Origin: Chamaesiphon sp. 336R_metabinner_41
Lineage (GTDB): Bacteria > Cyanobacteriota > Cyanobacteriia > Cyanobacteriales > Chamaesiphonaceae
Assembly (NCBI GenBank): GCA_025359915.1
Contig: JANYDE010000162.1
Span: forward strand, 1-53,404
Reading direction: 5' to 3'
Length of the DNA stretch: 53,404 nt
Position numbers and translations under genes: made by a program
The notes under the pieces: model-generated
Told to the model about the DNA's origin: nothing
What the model saw: the letters and a program-made list of their open reading frames with translations, nothing else
Database searches by the model: none
Shown: positions 24,152 through 31,967 of the stretch, piece after piece
Layout: the number at the start of each line of letters is the position of its first letter
How positions within the stretch are numbered: position 1 is the first letter of the stretch

Positions 24152-26056
24152 TTGGCAAAACCAACCTCTCGCTTTGATTATGAACAGGCAACCCAGATCA
24201 CTAAACAATTAGTGAATCAGATGCCCCAGTGGTTGCGACTGCCATTTATCCGAAGTTGGGTGTTTTGGGCCATTATCACTCTAGGTATTTCTGGGGGACT
24301 AGTTTATCTAGCCTTAGGTTTATTATTAAATCCGAAAGCAGTCCCAAACTGTCCCGAAATGTTTGTGCCAATGTCCTCAGCATCGCTGCGAGTTTATTGT
24401 GGACAACTAGCTGCCAGCAAACAAACATTGCCAGACTTAGTTACGGCAATGAATCTAGTCAAAGACATTGCCCCAAACGATCCAACACATAGTTATGTTG
24501 AGAGCAATGTCCAAAAATGGTCACTAGCAATTCTTCGATTGGCAGAATCTAGTTATCAAGATGGTAAATACGATGAAGCGTTGAATGCAGCTAAAAAAGT
24601 ACCGAATACTGTACCCGCTTACAAGATTGTCGCCAAAAGAATGGGACAATGGGATGAAACTTGGAAAAAAGCATTAGCCTTTGATCGAGAGACTAGAGAA
24701 CTCTTGAATACTTCCAAGTGGGTGAATGCCTATGCGATCGCCGTTAAATTAACTCACTTAAATAATAACTACTGGGCGACAACAAAATATCAAGAATTAG
24801 CAGACTTAGTTCAAATCGCCAAAGCTGATAGTTCCAAATTAGACGAAGCACATCAATTAGTTAAAAGTACCGAAATCAAGCCACTACTCAAAGCCGTAGA
24901 GATGGCAGGTAAAATTGATGTCAAAAGTTTTGCTCATGCTGAAGCTCAAACTATTATCGCCACCGCAGCGACACAGATGCTCAAATTGGCGAAAGCTAGA
25001 CTCGATGCGAATGACTGGAAAGGCGCGCTCGAAATTGCCAACAAAACGCCTGACTCCCCAGAGCTAAAAGTCGAACGTGAAAATATCATCAATCTATCCC
25101 AATCGCAGTCACATGCTGTCAATGGTACTATTTCTGAATTAGAAACAGCGATTTCTCTCCTTCAGAGCATTAAATCAGATAGTCCCTTATACGCGAAAGC
25201 GCAGAAGTTTTCAGGTGCTTGGCAAATAGAAATTCAGGATCTCGCTGGACTCCAACGCGCTCGTAGTGTTGCGGCGACTGGTACCGTCACCGATCTCCAA
25301 TCCGCAATTACCGAGGCTCAAAATATCCCCACCAACCATCCTCGTGGTAAAGAAGCTACCCAAGTCGTAACTGAGTGGCGCAAGCAAATTGAAACAGTCG
25401 AAGACACCCCATATGTTCAAGCTGCGGACACCCTCGCCGCAGGTAACACCATCGAAGGAGTCCAAAATGCGATCGCTCAATTGAGTCAAATTCGCCCAGG
25501 ACGCGCCCTCTACGCTCCTTCTCAAGTCAAAATCAAACAATGGACTGCTGACGTTCAGAGAGCCGAAGATGGCCCAATCCTCGAACAAGCGGATAGCTTG
25601 GCAAATGGTGGAGATCTGGCAGGGGCGATTAATATGGCGCAAAGAATTGGCTCAGGTAGAGCAATGTCCGCACAGCGTCAAGAACGGGTGAATGATTGGC
25701 AAGCTCAACTTCAAGCTGTAAATAATCTCGCCGCCGCCCAAAAACTCGCCCAAAATGGTACACCAGAATCATTACTAGGAGCAATTCAAGCCGCAGCTAG
25801 AGTCCCGAAAAGTTCGTCACTACGAACTCAGGCTCAGTCGGCGATGGATAATTGGAGTGGACAAATGCTAGAAGTAGCCCAAAGTGTTGCCACCAGCGAC
25901 CTGCGCCGAGCAATTTCGATCGCTAAAGTCATTCCTAGCCGCACTTCAGCCTATACTCCCGCTCAGAATTTTATGCAACAATGGCAACAGCAACTCACTC
26001 CGACTGTGGTTCCTGGTATGCCAAAATCGACTGATGACAATGGTTTACCAAATTAG
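24152..26056 (+). CDS. Membrane-anchored repeat protein, conserved in cyanobacteria
   Basis: The 634-residue protein starts at TTG 24152 with a cytoplasmic arm, then one strong membrane helix at about 34-57 (SWVFWAIITLGISGGLVYLALGLLL begins it). The remaining 570 residues are helical with repeats of about 60-65 residues. Many units share LxxAIxxAxxIPxxxPxxxxAQxxxxxWxxQI (examples WQIEIQDLAGLQRA, WRKQIETVEDT, WTADVQRAED, WQAQLQAVNN, WSGQMLEVAQSV), in the style of TPR-like solenoids. It likely acts as a scaffold on the outer face of the inner membrane. I do not recognise a specific function. Several of the units are close in sequence, suggesting recent internal duplication. Confidence 0.7.
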   Translation: MAKPTSRFDYEQATQITKQLVNQMPQWLRLPFIRSWVFWAIITLGISGGLVYLALGLLLNPKAVPNCPEMFVPMSSASLRVYCGQLAASKQTLPDLVTAMNLVKDIAPNDPTHSYVESNVQKWSLAILRLAESSYQDGKYDEALNAAKKVPNTVPAYKIVAKRMGQWDETWKKALAFDRETRELLNTSKWVNAYAIAVKLTHLNNNYWATTKYQELADLVQIAKADSSKLDEAHQLVKSTEIKPLLKAVEMAGKIDVKSFAHAEAQTIIATAATQMLKLAKARLDANDWKGALEIANKTPDSPELKVERENIINLSQSQSHAVNGTISELETAISLLQSIKSDSPLYAKAQKFSGAWQIEIQDLAGLQRARSVAATGTVTDLQSAITEAQNIPTNHPRGKEATQVVTEWRKQIETVEDTPYVQAADTLAAGNTIEGVQNAIAQLSQIRPGRALYAPSQVKIKQWTADVQRAEDGPILEQADSLANGGDLAGAINMAQRIGSGRAMSAQRQERVNDWQAQLQAVNNLAAAQKLAQNGTPESLLGAIQAAARVPKSSSLRTQAQSAMDNWSGQMLEVAQSVATSDLRRAISIAKVIPSRTSAYTPAQNFMQQWQQQLTPTVVPGMPKSTDDNGLPN

Positions 26057-26244
26057 ACCATCGCGCTCAACATCAGGATATTTTGGATACCTGTAGATCG
26101 ATCGAGCAGCATGTATTTGCTGATGTTTCACCACTCGATCTCCAGCGTCGCTATCGATACCTAACAGTCAGACAGGGAGTAAGGATCGAGACTGAGTGGT
26201 TGGCTTGGTGTGATGAAGCGATTGCCTTTGTCAAACAATTTTAG
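26056..26244 (+). pseudogene. Remnant resembling a PadR-type regulator C-terminus
   Basis: A frame without a start codon reads DHRAQHQDILDTCRSIEQHV, then FADVSPLDLQRRYRYLTVRQ, then GVRIETEWLAWCDEAIAFVKQF, ending at TAG 26242-26244. The RYLTVRQG and EWLAWCDEAI parts resemble the C-terminal helices of PadR-family repressors as I remember them. The N-terminal winged helix is missing, and the open frame runs upstream into the end of the preceding gene in a different frame. It looks like a decayed gene tail left after a deletion. Homology was judged by eye only. Confidence 0.35.
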
Positions 26245-26260
26245 ATGCCTAATATTAACT

Positions 26261-26359
26261 GTCTGAACTATGATTTTTCGGATTTAATAAATGGACTAAG
26301 ATTTTCCGATAGTAGCTCATCACAGTCCATCATTTAATCATTCTAATCACAGTTCAGAC
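26261..26359. repeat. MITE-like element, copy 2 (99 bp)
   Basis: GTCTGAACTATGATT (26261-26275) and AATCACAGTTCAGAC (26345-26359) are terminal inverted repeats. ATGGACT (26291-26297) and AGTCCAT (26324-26330) form an internal stem. The right end (TTTAATCATTCTAATCACAG onward, from 26333) matches copy 1 at 18147-18244. It lies between the pseudogene remnant and the 3' end of galE. Confidence 0.65.
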
Positions 26360-26389
26360 AGCAAGTAGGAGTCAATGATTTACAACTTA

Positions 26390-27388
26390 CTAACCGTGGC
26401 GTTTTTTGTGCCATTGCCAAGCGTGAGCGATGATATCTTCCAGCTTGGGAAATTCAGGATTCCAGCCGAGAACTTTGCGGACTCGATCGCTACTACCGAC
26501 TAAGATAGAAGGATCGCCAGCTCGTCTGTCGCCATAGACGACTTTAATCTCTTTACCAGTAACTTGTTTGGCGGTTTCAATTACTTCTTTGACTGAGTAG
26601 CCATTGCCATTACCCAAGTTAAATACTTGACTATCGCCACCTGCAAGGAGATAACCCAATCCTAAAACATGAGCCGTAGCTAAATCCTGAACGTGGATAT
26701 AGTCACGAATACAAGTACCATCGGGAGTAGGATAATCAGTACCATAAACCGAAATATGCTCCCGCTTGCCCATTGCCGCAAATAGCACCAGCGGCACCAA
26801 GTGAGTCTCCGGCGTATGATCTTCGCCTAATCGTCCACTAGGATCGGCTCCAGAGGCGTTGAAATACCGAAAACGAACTGATTTGAATCCGTAGGCAGTA
26901 TCGAAGTCAGAGAGGATATTTTCGACCATTAGTTTGCTAGTCGCATAGGGACTAATTGGCGCGAAGGGACAATCTTCGACAATCGGCGTGGTTTCGGGAA
27001 TTCCATACACCGCGCAGGTGGATGAGAAGACTAGTTTATGAATATTTGCAGCACGCATTGCTTCGAGCAGATTCAGCGTGCCGACGACATTATTTTCATA
27101 GTACATGGCTGGTTTTTCGACGGATTCACCCACGGCGATGTAAGCGGCAAAGTGCATCACCGCATCGATCTTATGAGTTGCGAAAACTTTGTCTAATGAA
27201 GCTCTGTCACGGGTATCACCGACAAATAGTTCTACACCTAAAACGCTATCGACTAATTCTTTGTGCCCATACTCTAAATTATCAAAAATCACTACCTCAT
27301 AACCCGCTTGTTTCAAGGCTAAGACGGCGTGGGAGCCAATATATCCAGCTCCACCTGTTACTAAAATTGTTGACTTTTGCTCGGACAT
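26390..27388 (-). CDS. galE: UDP-glucose 4-epimerase
   Basis: GalE interconverts UDP-glucose and UDP-galactose using bound NAD, feeding galactose into glycolipids and exopolysaccharide. The 332-residue protein has the Rossmann motif GGAGYIG (12-18), the NAD-binding HFAAYIAVGESV (79-90), the SST of FSSTCAVYG near 122-129 and the catalytic Y148-x3-K152. FRYFNASGADPSG and the DYIHVQDLATAH segment are typical of bacterial GalE. The gene is divergent from gloB, leaving about 100 bp between starts. Confidence 0.95.
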   Translation of the reverse strand: MSEQKSTILVTGGAGYIGSHAVLALKQAGYEVVIFDNLEYGHKELVDSVLGVELFVGDTRDRASLDKVFATHKIDAVMHFAAYIAVGESVEKPAMYYENNVVGTLNLLEAMRAANIHKLVFSSTCAVYGIPETTPIVEDCPFAPISPYATSKLMVENILSDFDTAYGFKSVRFRYFNASGADPSGRLGEDHTPETHLVPLVLFAAMGKREHISVYGTDYPTPDGTCIRDYIHVQDLATAHVLGLGYLLAGGDSQVFNLGNGNGYSVKEVIETAKQVTGKEIKVVYGDRRAGDPSILVGSSDRVRKVLGWNPEFPKLEDIIAHAWQWHKKRHG

Positions 27389-27495
27389 CTGGATTAGCTA
27401 ATAAATTATGGTAGTCACATAGCTAGTGTACCCATGTGATGGTACAGAGGTTGATAATAGAAGTATTCAGATTGAGAATCTTCCCCACCACTTGT

Positions 27496-28293
27496 ATGGA
27501 AATCATCCGCATCGCTGTTCTTTCGGACAATTATATCTTTTTGATGCTCGACTTAGAACGTAAAATTGCCGCCGTTGTCGATCCTGCGGAGGCTGCACCA
27601 GTACTAGCAGAATTAGCTCGTCATCAAGTCGAACTCGTAGCAATTTTCAACACCCATCATCATGGAGATCATGTCGGTGGAAATAAAGAATTAATCGCCG
27701 CATTTCCCAACGTCTGCGTGTACGGTGGTGCCGAAGATCGGGGGAGAATTCCCGGACAACAGGTATACTTAGGTGATGGCGATCGAGTCCAATTTGGCGA
27801 TTATCCAGGGGATAGGCTCCGCCAACGAATTGGTGAAGTATTCTTTATCCCTGGGCATACTCGCGCTCATATTGCCTACTATTTCCCGCCAATTGAGGAT
27901 AATGTTCCAGGTGAATTATTCTGCGGGGATACAATCTTTGCGGGTGGCTGCGGCAGATTATTTGAAGGTACTCCCGCCCAGATGGTAGCATCGATGACGA
28001 AGTTGCGACAGTTGCCAGACAACACGCGAATCTGGTGCGCTCATGAATATACCTTAGGCAATCTCAAATTTGCCGTCACCGTAGATCCTGAGAATCAAGA
28101 ACTTCACCAGCGATTAGTCGATGTCACCGAATTACGCACAAATCTTGTTCCGACTGTACCCACTTCGCTAGGGCTAGAAAAACGCACAAACCCTTTCCTC
28201 CGCTGGGATGTCGCTGCACTCCAAGCCAGCGTATCCAGTCATGATGGTGTCGAAACTTTCGCTCGAATTCGCGGACGAAAAGACCAATTTTAG
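27496..28293 (+). CDS. gloB: Hydroxyacylglutathione hydrolase (glyoxalase II)
   Basis: GloB hydrolyses S-lactoylglutathione to lactate and glutathione, completing methylglyoxal detoxification. ATG at 27496 ([15 protein letters not shown]) is chosen over an in-frame ATG at 27436 because homologues begin here, giving 265 residues. The metallo-beta-lactamase fold has the THHHGDH motif (53-59) binding two metals, then [30 protein letters not shown] and the C-terminal [12 protein letters not shown]. The C-terminal KRTNPFLR near the glutathione site is conserved. Codons 27799-27828 give the extra peptide [10 protein letters not shown], part of which comes from the dispersed GGCTCCGCCAACG repeat inserted in frame between GDRVQFG and [11 protein letters not shown]. 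It may form a surface loop. Confidence 0.93.
   Translation: MEIIRIAVLSDNYIFLMLDLERKIAAVVDPAEAAPVLAELARHQVELVAIFNTHHHGDHVGGNKELIAAFPNVCVYGGAEDRGRIPGQQVYLGDGDRVQFGDYPGDRLRQRIGEVFFIPGHTRAHIAYYFPPIEDNVPGELFCGDTIFAGGCGRLFEGTPAQMVASMTKLRQLPDNTRIWCAHEYTLGNLKFAVTVDPENQELHQRLVDVTELRTNLVPTVPTSLGLEKRTNPFLRWDVAALQASVSSHDGVETFARIRGRKDQF
27811..27827. repeat. AGGCTCCGCCAACG repeat inside gloB
   Basis: GATAGGCTCCGCCAACG (27811-27827) is within the gloB coding frame and matches the intergenic copies at 2501, 21411 and 51616 at 15 or more of 17 bases. Confidence 0.65.
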
Positions 28294-28648
28294 CCAAAAC
28301 TCGGACTTTTCCAGCATCCTAAAAGTTAGAAAATGTTGATATTAAGCTCAAGGCTAAATTTATGTTGAATCGACTTCTGGCGTTGATGATGCTTCCATCC
28401 GAAACGCGGGGTACTCCGATTAGCGGTGAGAGTAGTCACTCTATTGAAAGGGCACACTCGAACCTCTCGGCGCGGCTATTGCTCTTGGCGTTAGCCTGCC
28501 GTAGGCACTGGCAAAAGCTCCGCTGCTGCTAACGAGTTTCGTTATTGTTTCGCTGCTTACTGTTTGCCAAAGCCTTGCGCTAAACTAGGGAGTTATAAGC
28601 TATCTCTAGATCTCGCCCCACATCCCCCAAATCTCCTAGACTCCAATT
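28294..28648. other. Intergenic region with repeat fragments, no gene supported
   Basis: The 355-bp gap between gloB and lepA holds GCCTGCCGTAGGCACTGG near 28495, which matches 12094 and is itself palindromic, and AAAAGCTCCGCTGCTGCTAACG near 28515, related to the AGGCTCCGCCAACG family. A small frame from 28362 ends inside these repeats and is not supported as a gene. The lepA promoter must lie in the last 100 bp. Confidence 0.4.
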
Positions 28649-30463
28649 ATGACGAACGTTCCTGTTTCGCGAATTCGTAACTTTTCGATCATTGCCCATA
28701 TCGATCATGGTAAATCTACCTTGGCCGATCGATTGTTGCAGGATACGGGTACAGTCAGCAACCGAGAAATGAAGGAGCAGTTTCTCGACAACATGGATTT
28801 GGAGCGAGAGCGGGGAATTACGATCAAGCTTCAGGCGGCGCGGATGAATTATACCGCCCTAGATGGTCAGGAATACGTCTTAAATCTGATTGACACCCCT
28901 GGGCACGTAGACTTCTCCTATGAGGTGTCTAGAAGCCTACTAGCTTGCGAGGGTGCGTTGTTGGTGGTGGATGCTTCCCAGGGTGTGGAGGCGCAGACGT
29001 TGGCGAATGTGTATTTGGCGTTGGAGAGTAATTTAGAGATTATTCCAGTGCTAAATAAAATCGATTTACCTGGAGCGGAGCCGGAGCGAATTCGGGCGGA
29101 GATTGAGGAAATTATCGGGTTGGATTGCAGTGGGGCGATTTTAACTTCGGCGAAGCAGGGAATTGGGATTCAGGAAATTTTAGAATCGGTGGTGCTATTA
29201 GTACCACCACCTAGAGATACGATTAACGAGCCGTTACGCGCTTTGATTTTTGATAGCTATTATGACAGTTATCGCGGGGTGATTGTCTACTTCCGTGTCA
29301 TGGATGGAAGTGTCAAACGCGGTGATAAAGTTCACTTGATGGCGAGTGGAAAGGAATATGTGATCGATGAACTCGGTATTCTTTGCCCGATGCAAGTTCA
29401 AGTAGACGAGCTGCACGCGGGGGAAGTAGGCTATTTCGCTGCGTCGATTAAGGCGGTTGGGGATGCGCGGGTAGGGGATACGATTACCCTCGTCAGTAAT
29501 CAAGCTACTGAAGCTTTACCTGGTTATGCGGAAGCGAAACCGATGGTATTTTGTGGTCTGTTTCCAACGGATGCCGATCAATATCCAGAGTTGCGAGATG
29601 CACTTGATAAATTGCGGTTAAATGATGCGGCATTAAATTATGAGCCAGAAACATCCAGCGCGATGGGGTTTGGTTTCCGCTGTGGATTCTTGGGATTGCT
29701 GCACATGGAAATCGTCCAAGAACGATTGGAGCGGGAATATAATTTAGACTTAATTACGACTGCGCCATCAGTAGTTTATCGAGTAACTGATAATCACGGT
29801 GTGGCAACTTATATCGATAATCCCAGTACGCTCCCCGATCCCAATCATCGTCAAAAGATTGAGGAACCTTACGTCAAACTAGAGATGATTACGCCCGAAG
29901 AATATGTCGGGACATTGATGGAACTCTGTCAAAATCGGCGGGGTGAATTCAAGGATATGAAATACTTGACAAAAGGGCGAACAACGGTAATTTACGAGAT
30001 GCCTTTAGCTGAAGTTGTAACTGATTTCTTCGATCGCATGAAATCAAATACACGCGGTTATGCCAGCATGGAATATCAGATGATCGGCTATCGTGAAAAT
30101 CATCTCGTCAAACTAGATCTAATGATCAATGGCGATCCTGTCGATGCTCTCGCGATGATTGTCCACCGCGATAAAGCCTATAATGTCGGTCGCGCCATGA
30201 CTGAAAAATTAAAAGAATTAATCCCCCGTCACCAATTCAAAGTCCCAATTCAAGCCGCAATTGGTAGCAAAATTATCGCCAGTGAAAATATCCCCGCACT
30301 GCGCAAAGATGTCCTAGCAAAATGCTATGGTGGTGACATTTCACGGAAGAAGAAACTCCTCCAAAAGCAAGCCAAAGGTAAAAAACGGATGAAATCTGTC
30401 GGTACTGTAGATGTTCCCCAAGAAGCATTTATGGCTGTCTTAAAATTAAATAAAGACGGTTAA
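28649..30463 (+). CDS. lepA: Elongation factor 4 (LepA)
   Basis: LepA is a translational GTPase that binds ribosomes and is thought to aid assembly and back-translocation under stress. The 604-residue protein has G1 [14 protein letters not shown] (about 16-29), G2 ERGITIK, G3 [17 protein letters not shown]4 NKIDLPGA and G5 TSAKQGIG. It then has the LepA-specific C-terminal domain with [16 protein letters not shown] and the tail [19 protein letters not shown]. All canonical motifs are intact. It is monocistronic. The distance to the next gene is filled with an inverted repeat and a heptamer repeat. Confidence 0.97.
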   Translation: MTNVPVSRIRNFSIIAHIDHGKSTLADRLLQDTGTVSNREMKEQFLDNMDLERERGITIKLQAARMNYTALDGQEYVLNLIDTPGHVDFSYEVSRSLLACEGALLVVDASQGVEAQTLANVYLALESNLEIIPVLNKIDLPGAEPERIRAEIEEIIGLDCSGAILTSAKQGIGIQEILESVVLLVPPPRDTINEPLRALIFDSYYDSYRGVIVYFRVMDGSVKRGDKVHLMASGKEYVIDELGILCPMQVQVDELHAGEVGYFAASIKAVGDARVGDTITLVSNQATEALPGYAEAKPMVFCGLFPTDADQYPELRDALDKLRLNDAALNYEPETSSAMGFGFRCGFLGLLHMEIVQERLEREYNLDLITTAPSVVYRVTDNHGVATYIDNPSTLPDPNHRQKIEEPYVKLEMITPEEYVGTLMELCQNRRGEFKDMKYLTKGRTTVIYEMPLAEVVTDFFDRMKSNTRGYASMEYQMIGYRENHLVKLDLMINGDPVDALAMIVHRDKAYNVGRAMTEKLKELIPRHQFKVPIQAAIGSKIIASENIPALRKDVLAKCYGGDISRKKKLLQKQAKGKKRMKSVGTVDVPQEAFMAVLKLNKDG

Positions 30464-30491
30464 TCTAATCTTTACTTGTTCGGATCTGTAG

Positions 30492-30548
30492 GGGCGGGTT
30501 TATGCTAGTAATTTATGCTGCACTATGAACACTGGAACAAACCCGCCC
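30492..30548. repeat. GGGCGGGTTT inverted repeat
   Basis: GGGCGGGTTT (30492-30501) pairs with AAACCCGCCC (30539-30548), a 10-bp stem with a 37-base loop. A single arm like it is at 4809-4820. It lies 28 bp after the lepA stop and may terminate its transcript. Confidence 0.6.
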
Positions 30549-30577
30549 TAACCCACAAGAAATATAATTATTGATTT

Positions 30578-30624
30578 AACTATCAACTATCAACTATCAA
30601 CTATCAACTATCAACTATCAACTA
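30578..30624. repeat. Heptamer tandem repeat AACTATC x6
   Basis: Six perfect AACTATC units and a partial seventh lie 7 bp upstream of the GTG start of the HAD-family gene. The related GTTGATA array is at 49284-49304. Such STRR-type heptamers are known in cyanobacteria. Confidence 0.85.
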
Positions 30625-30631
30625 ATTAAGT

Positions 30632-31336
30632 GTGGTTTTAAAAGCAGTTTTATTTGATTTCAATGGCGTAATTATTAAGGACGAATTAATTCATCGAGAA
30701 TTGATTGATGAATTATTATTGGCTGAAAATCTACCACCACAAGGCAAGGAATTTTGGCAAGTATCAGTAGGTAGGAGTGACAGAGCCTGCCTCTATGAAC
30801 TGCTAAAATTGCGGGGAAGATTTGTGACTGATGAATATCTGGATAAACTAATTGCTAAAAAAGCGATCGCATATCGTCAGCGATTGGAGCAATTAGATAC
30901 TTTACCAATTTATCCTGAGGTGGTCGATTTTATCAAACAGATGTCTGAAAGTGGCTATAAATTAGCGGTGGTGACTGGGGCAATTCGATCGGAAGTAGAG
31001 TTAGTATTAGAGCAGGCTGGGATCGATCGCTATTTTGAGACGATCGTACCTGGTGATGAAATTAAGCAGAGTAAACCAGATCCAGAAGGTTATTTATTAG
31101 CAGTCGATCGATTAAATAAATTGTACCCCGATCTGGACTTATTCTCATCTGAGTGTATCGCGATCGAGGATACATTCGCTGGACTTCAAGCTGTCAAATC
31201 AGCAGGGATTCAAGCCGTAGCTATTGCAAATACTTATCCCTTCCACATGCTGCAACGACGGGCAAATTGGACGATCGATCGGTTTGAAGATCTGGAATTC
31301 GATCGAGTCAATAGTTTTTTTGAATCTGTAGGATAG
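30632..31336 (+). CDS. HAD-superfamily hydrolase (beta-phosphoglucomutase-like)
   Basis: The protein is a HAD subfamily I phosphatase or phosphomutase of 234 residues. Motif I is FDFNGVII: D9 is the nucleophile, but N11 replaces the usual second Asp (D-x-D), which in phosphatases acts as general acid. Motif II is AVVTGA, motif III the lysine in KQSKPDPEGY, and motif IV IEDTFAGLQA. The cap domain lies between motifs I and II. An Asn at the second position occurs in a cyanobacterial group of these proteins as I remember it. The substrate is unknown. The start is GTG at 30632, and a heptamer repeat is just upstream. Confidence 0.85.
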   Translation: MVLKAVLFDFNGVIIKDELIHRELIDELLLAENLPPQGKEFWQVSVGRSDRACLYELLKLRGRFVTDEYLDKLIAKKAIAYRQRLEQLDTLPIYPEVVDFIKQMSESGYKLAVVTGAIRSEVELVLEQAGIDRYFETIVPGDEIKQSKPDPEGYLLAVDRLNKLYPDLDLFSSECIAIEDTFAGLQAVKSAGIQAVAIANTYPFHMLQRRANWTIDRFEDLEFDRVNSFFESVG

Positions 31337-31525
31337 AAACTAAGACTAGCTGTCAATTTAGGTAGCCTTAGTTTTGCGTTAATTACTTTAGAATATTTGT
31401 GAAGTGTTGAGTTCCGTACCTGAAGTTGCGATATTATTGAATGTATCAGGTTGGAATGCTTGGCAATAGCATTACTAACTACTAATATCGGCAAGTGTTA
31501 CTCTCCAGGCTAGTAGGGGGTTAAA

Positions 31526-31789
31526 ATGCAGACAGTAATATGCTTAATTACGCTCATGTTTGTGAATGGGGCTTATCTGTTTATTTCTTTTAATATGGAA
31601 TCAATGATTCCAGATGCTGATAATGAGCAGGTAGAAGAAGTCATTGTTTCCTCAATTATCAATACGGAGTTCGATCCTGCTGATATTCTGGATCTGGATA
31701 TCCTTGATTTTGCTGTTGATGAGTTAGATAACGGCGAGCCAGATAGTTCTGCATCTCGCAGTCCTCATCTGGTACACGATCGCGTCTAG
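31526..31789 (+). CDS. Small acidic protein with N-terminal hydrophobic segment
   Basis: The 87-residue frame starts MQTVICLITLMFVNGAYLFI, either an uncleaved signal-anchor or a signal peptide. The rest is strongly acidic with Asp, Glu and Ile-Leu pairs (DPADILDLDILDFAVDELD). I do not recognise it. It could be an intermembrane or periplasmic acidic protein, or a non-coding frame. A GGGGG with TTAAA stretch is just upstream of the ATG. It is 178 bp before the NRPS-like gene on the same strand, so it could share its regulation. Confidence 0.45.
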   Translation: MQTVICLITLMFVNGAYLFISFNMESMIPDADNEQVEEVIVSSIINTEFDPADILDLDILDFAVDELDNGEPDSSASRSPHLVHDRV

Positions 31790-31967
31790 GATTGTGATTT
31801 ATGATACATCAAATCAACTAGTAGCGATAGACTGGTTTGTGAATCCGTTTGGTTAGGTTTTGGATACACTGATATATGCGACGATGATAGTCCAGATCGA
31901 ACAGAATGCTGGCAAAAGTAGTCATGCAGTCATATCCTTATTAATCTTCCTCCACTAGCCCCATCAG

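Noticed and set aside
27436-27495. Longer gloB start at 27436
   Set aside because: The first 20 residues do not resemble glyoxalase II, and [15 protein letters not shown] is the conserved start.
28362-28532. A 57-codon open frame between gloB and lepA
   Set aside because: Its second half runs through the GCCTGCCGTAGGCA and AAAAGCTCCGC repeats and its start has no ribosome site, so it is not listed as a gene.
30578-30624. The heptamer array as a CRISPR array
   Set aside because: The unit is 7 bases long and has no spacers, and no cas gene is present in the window.
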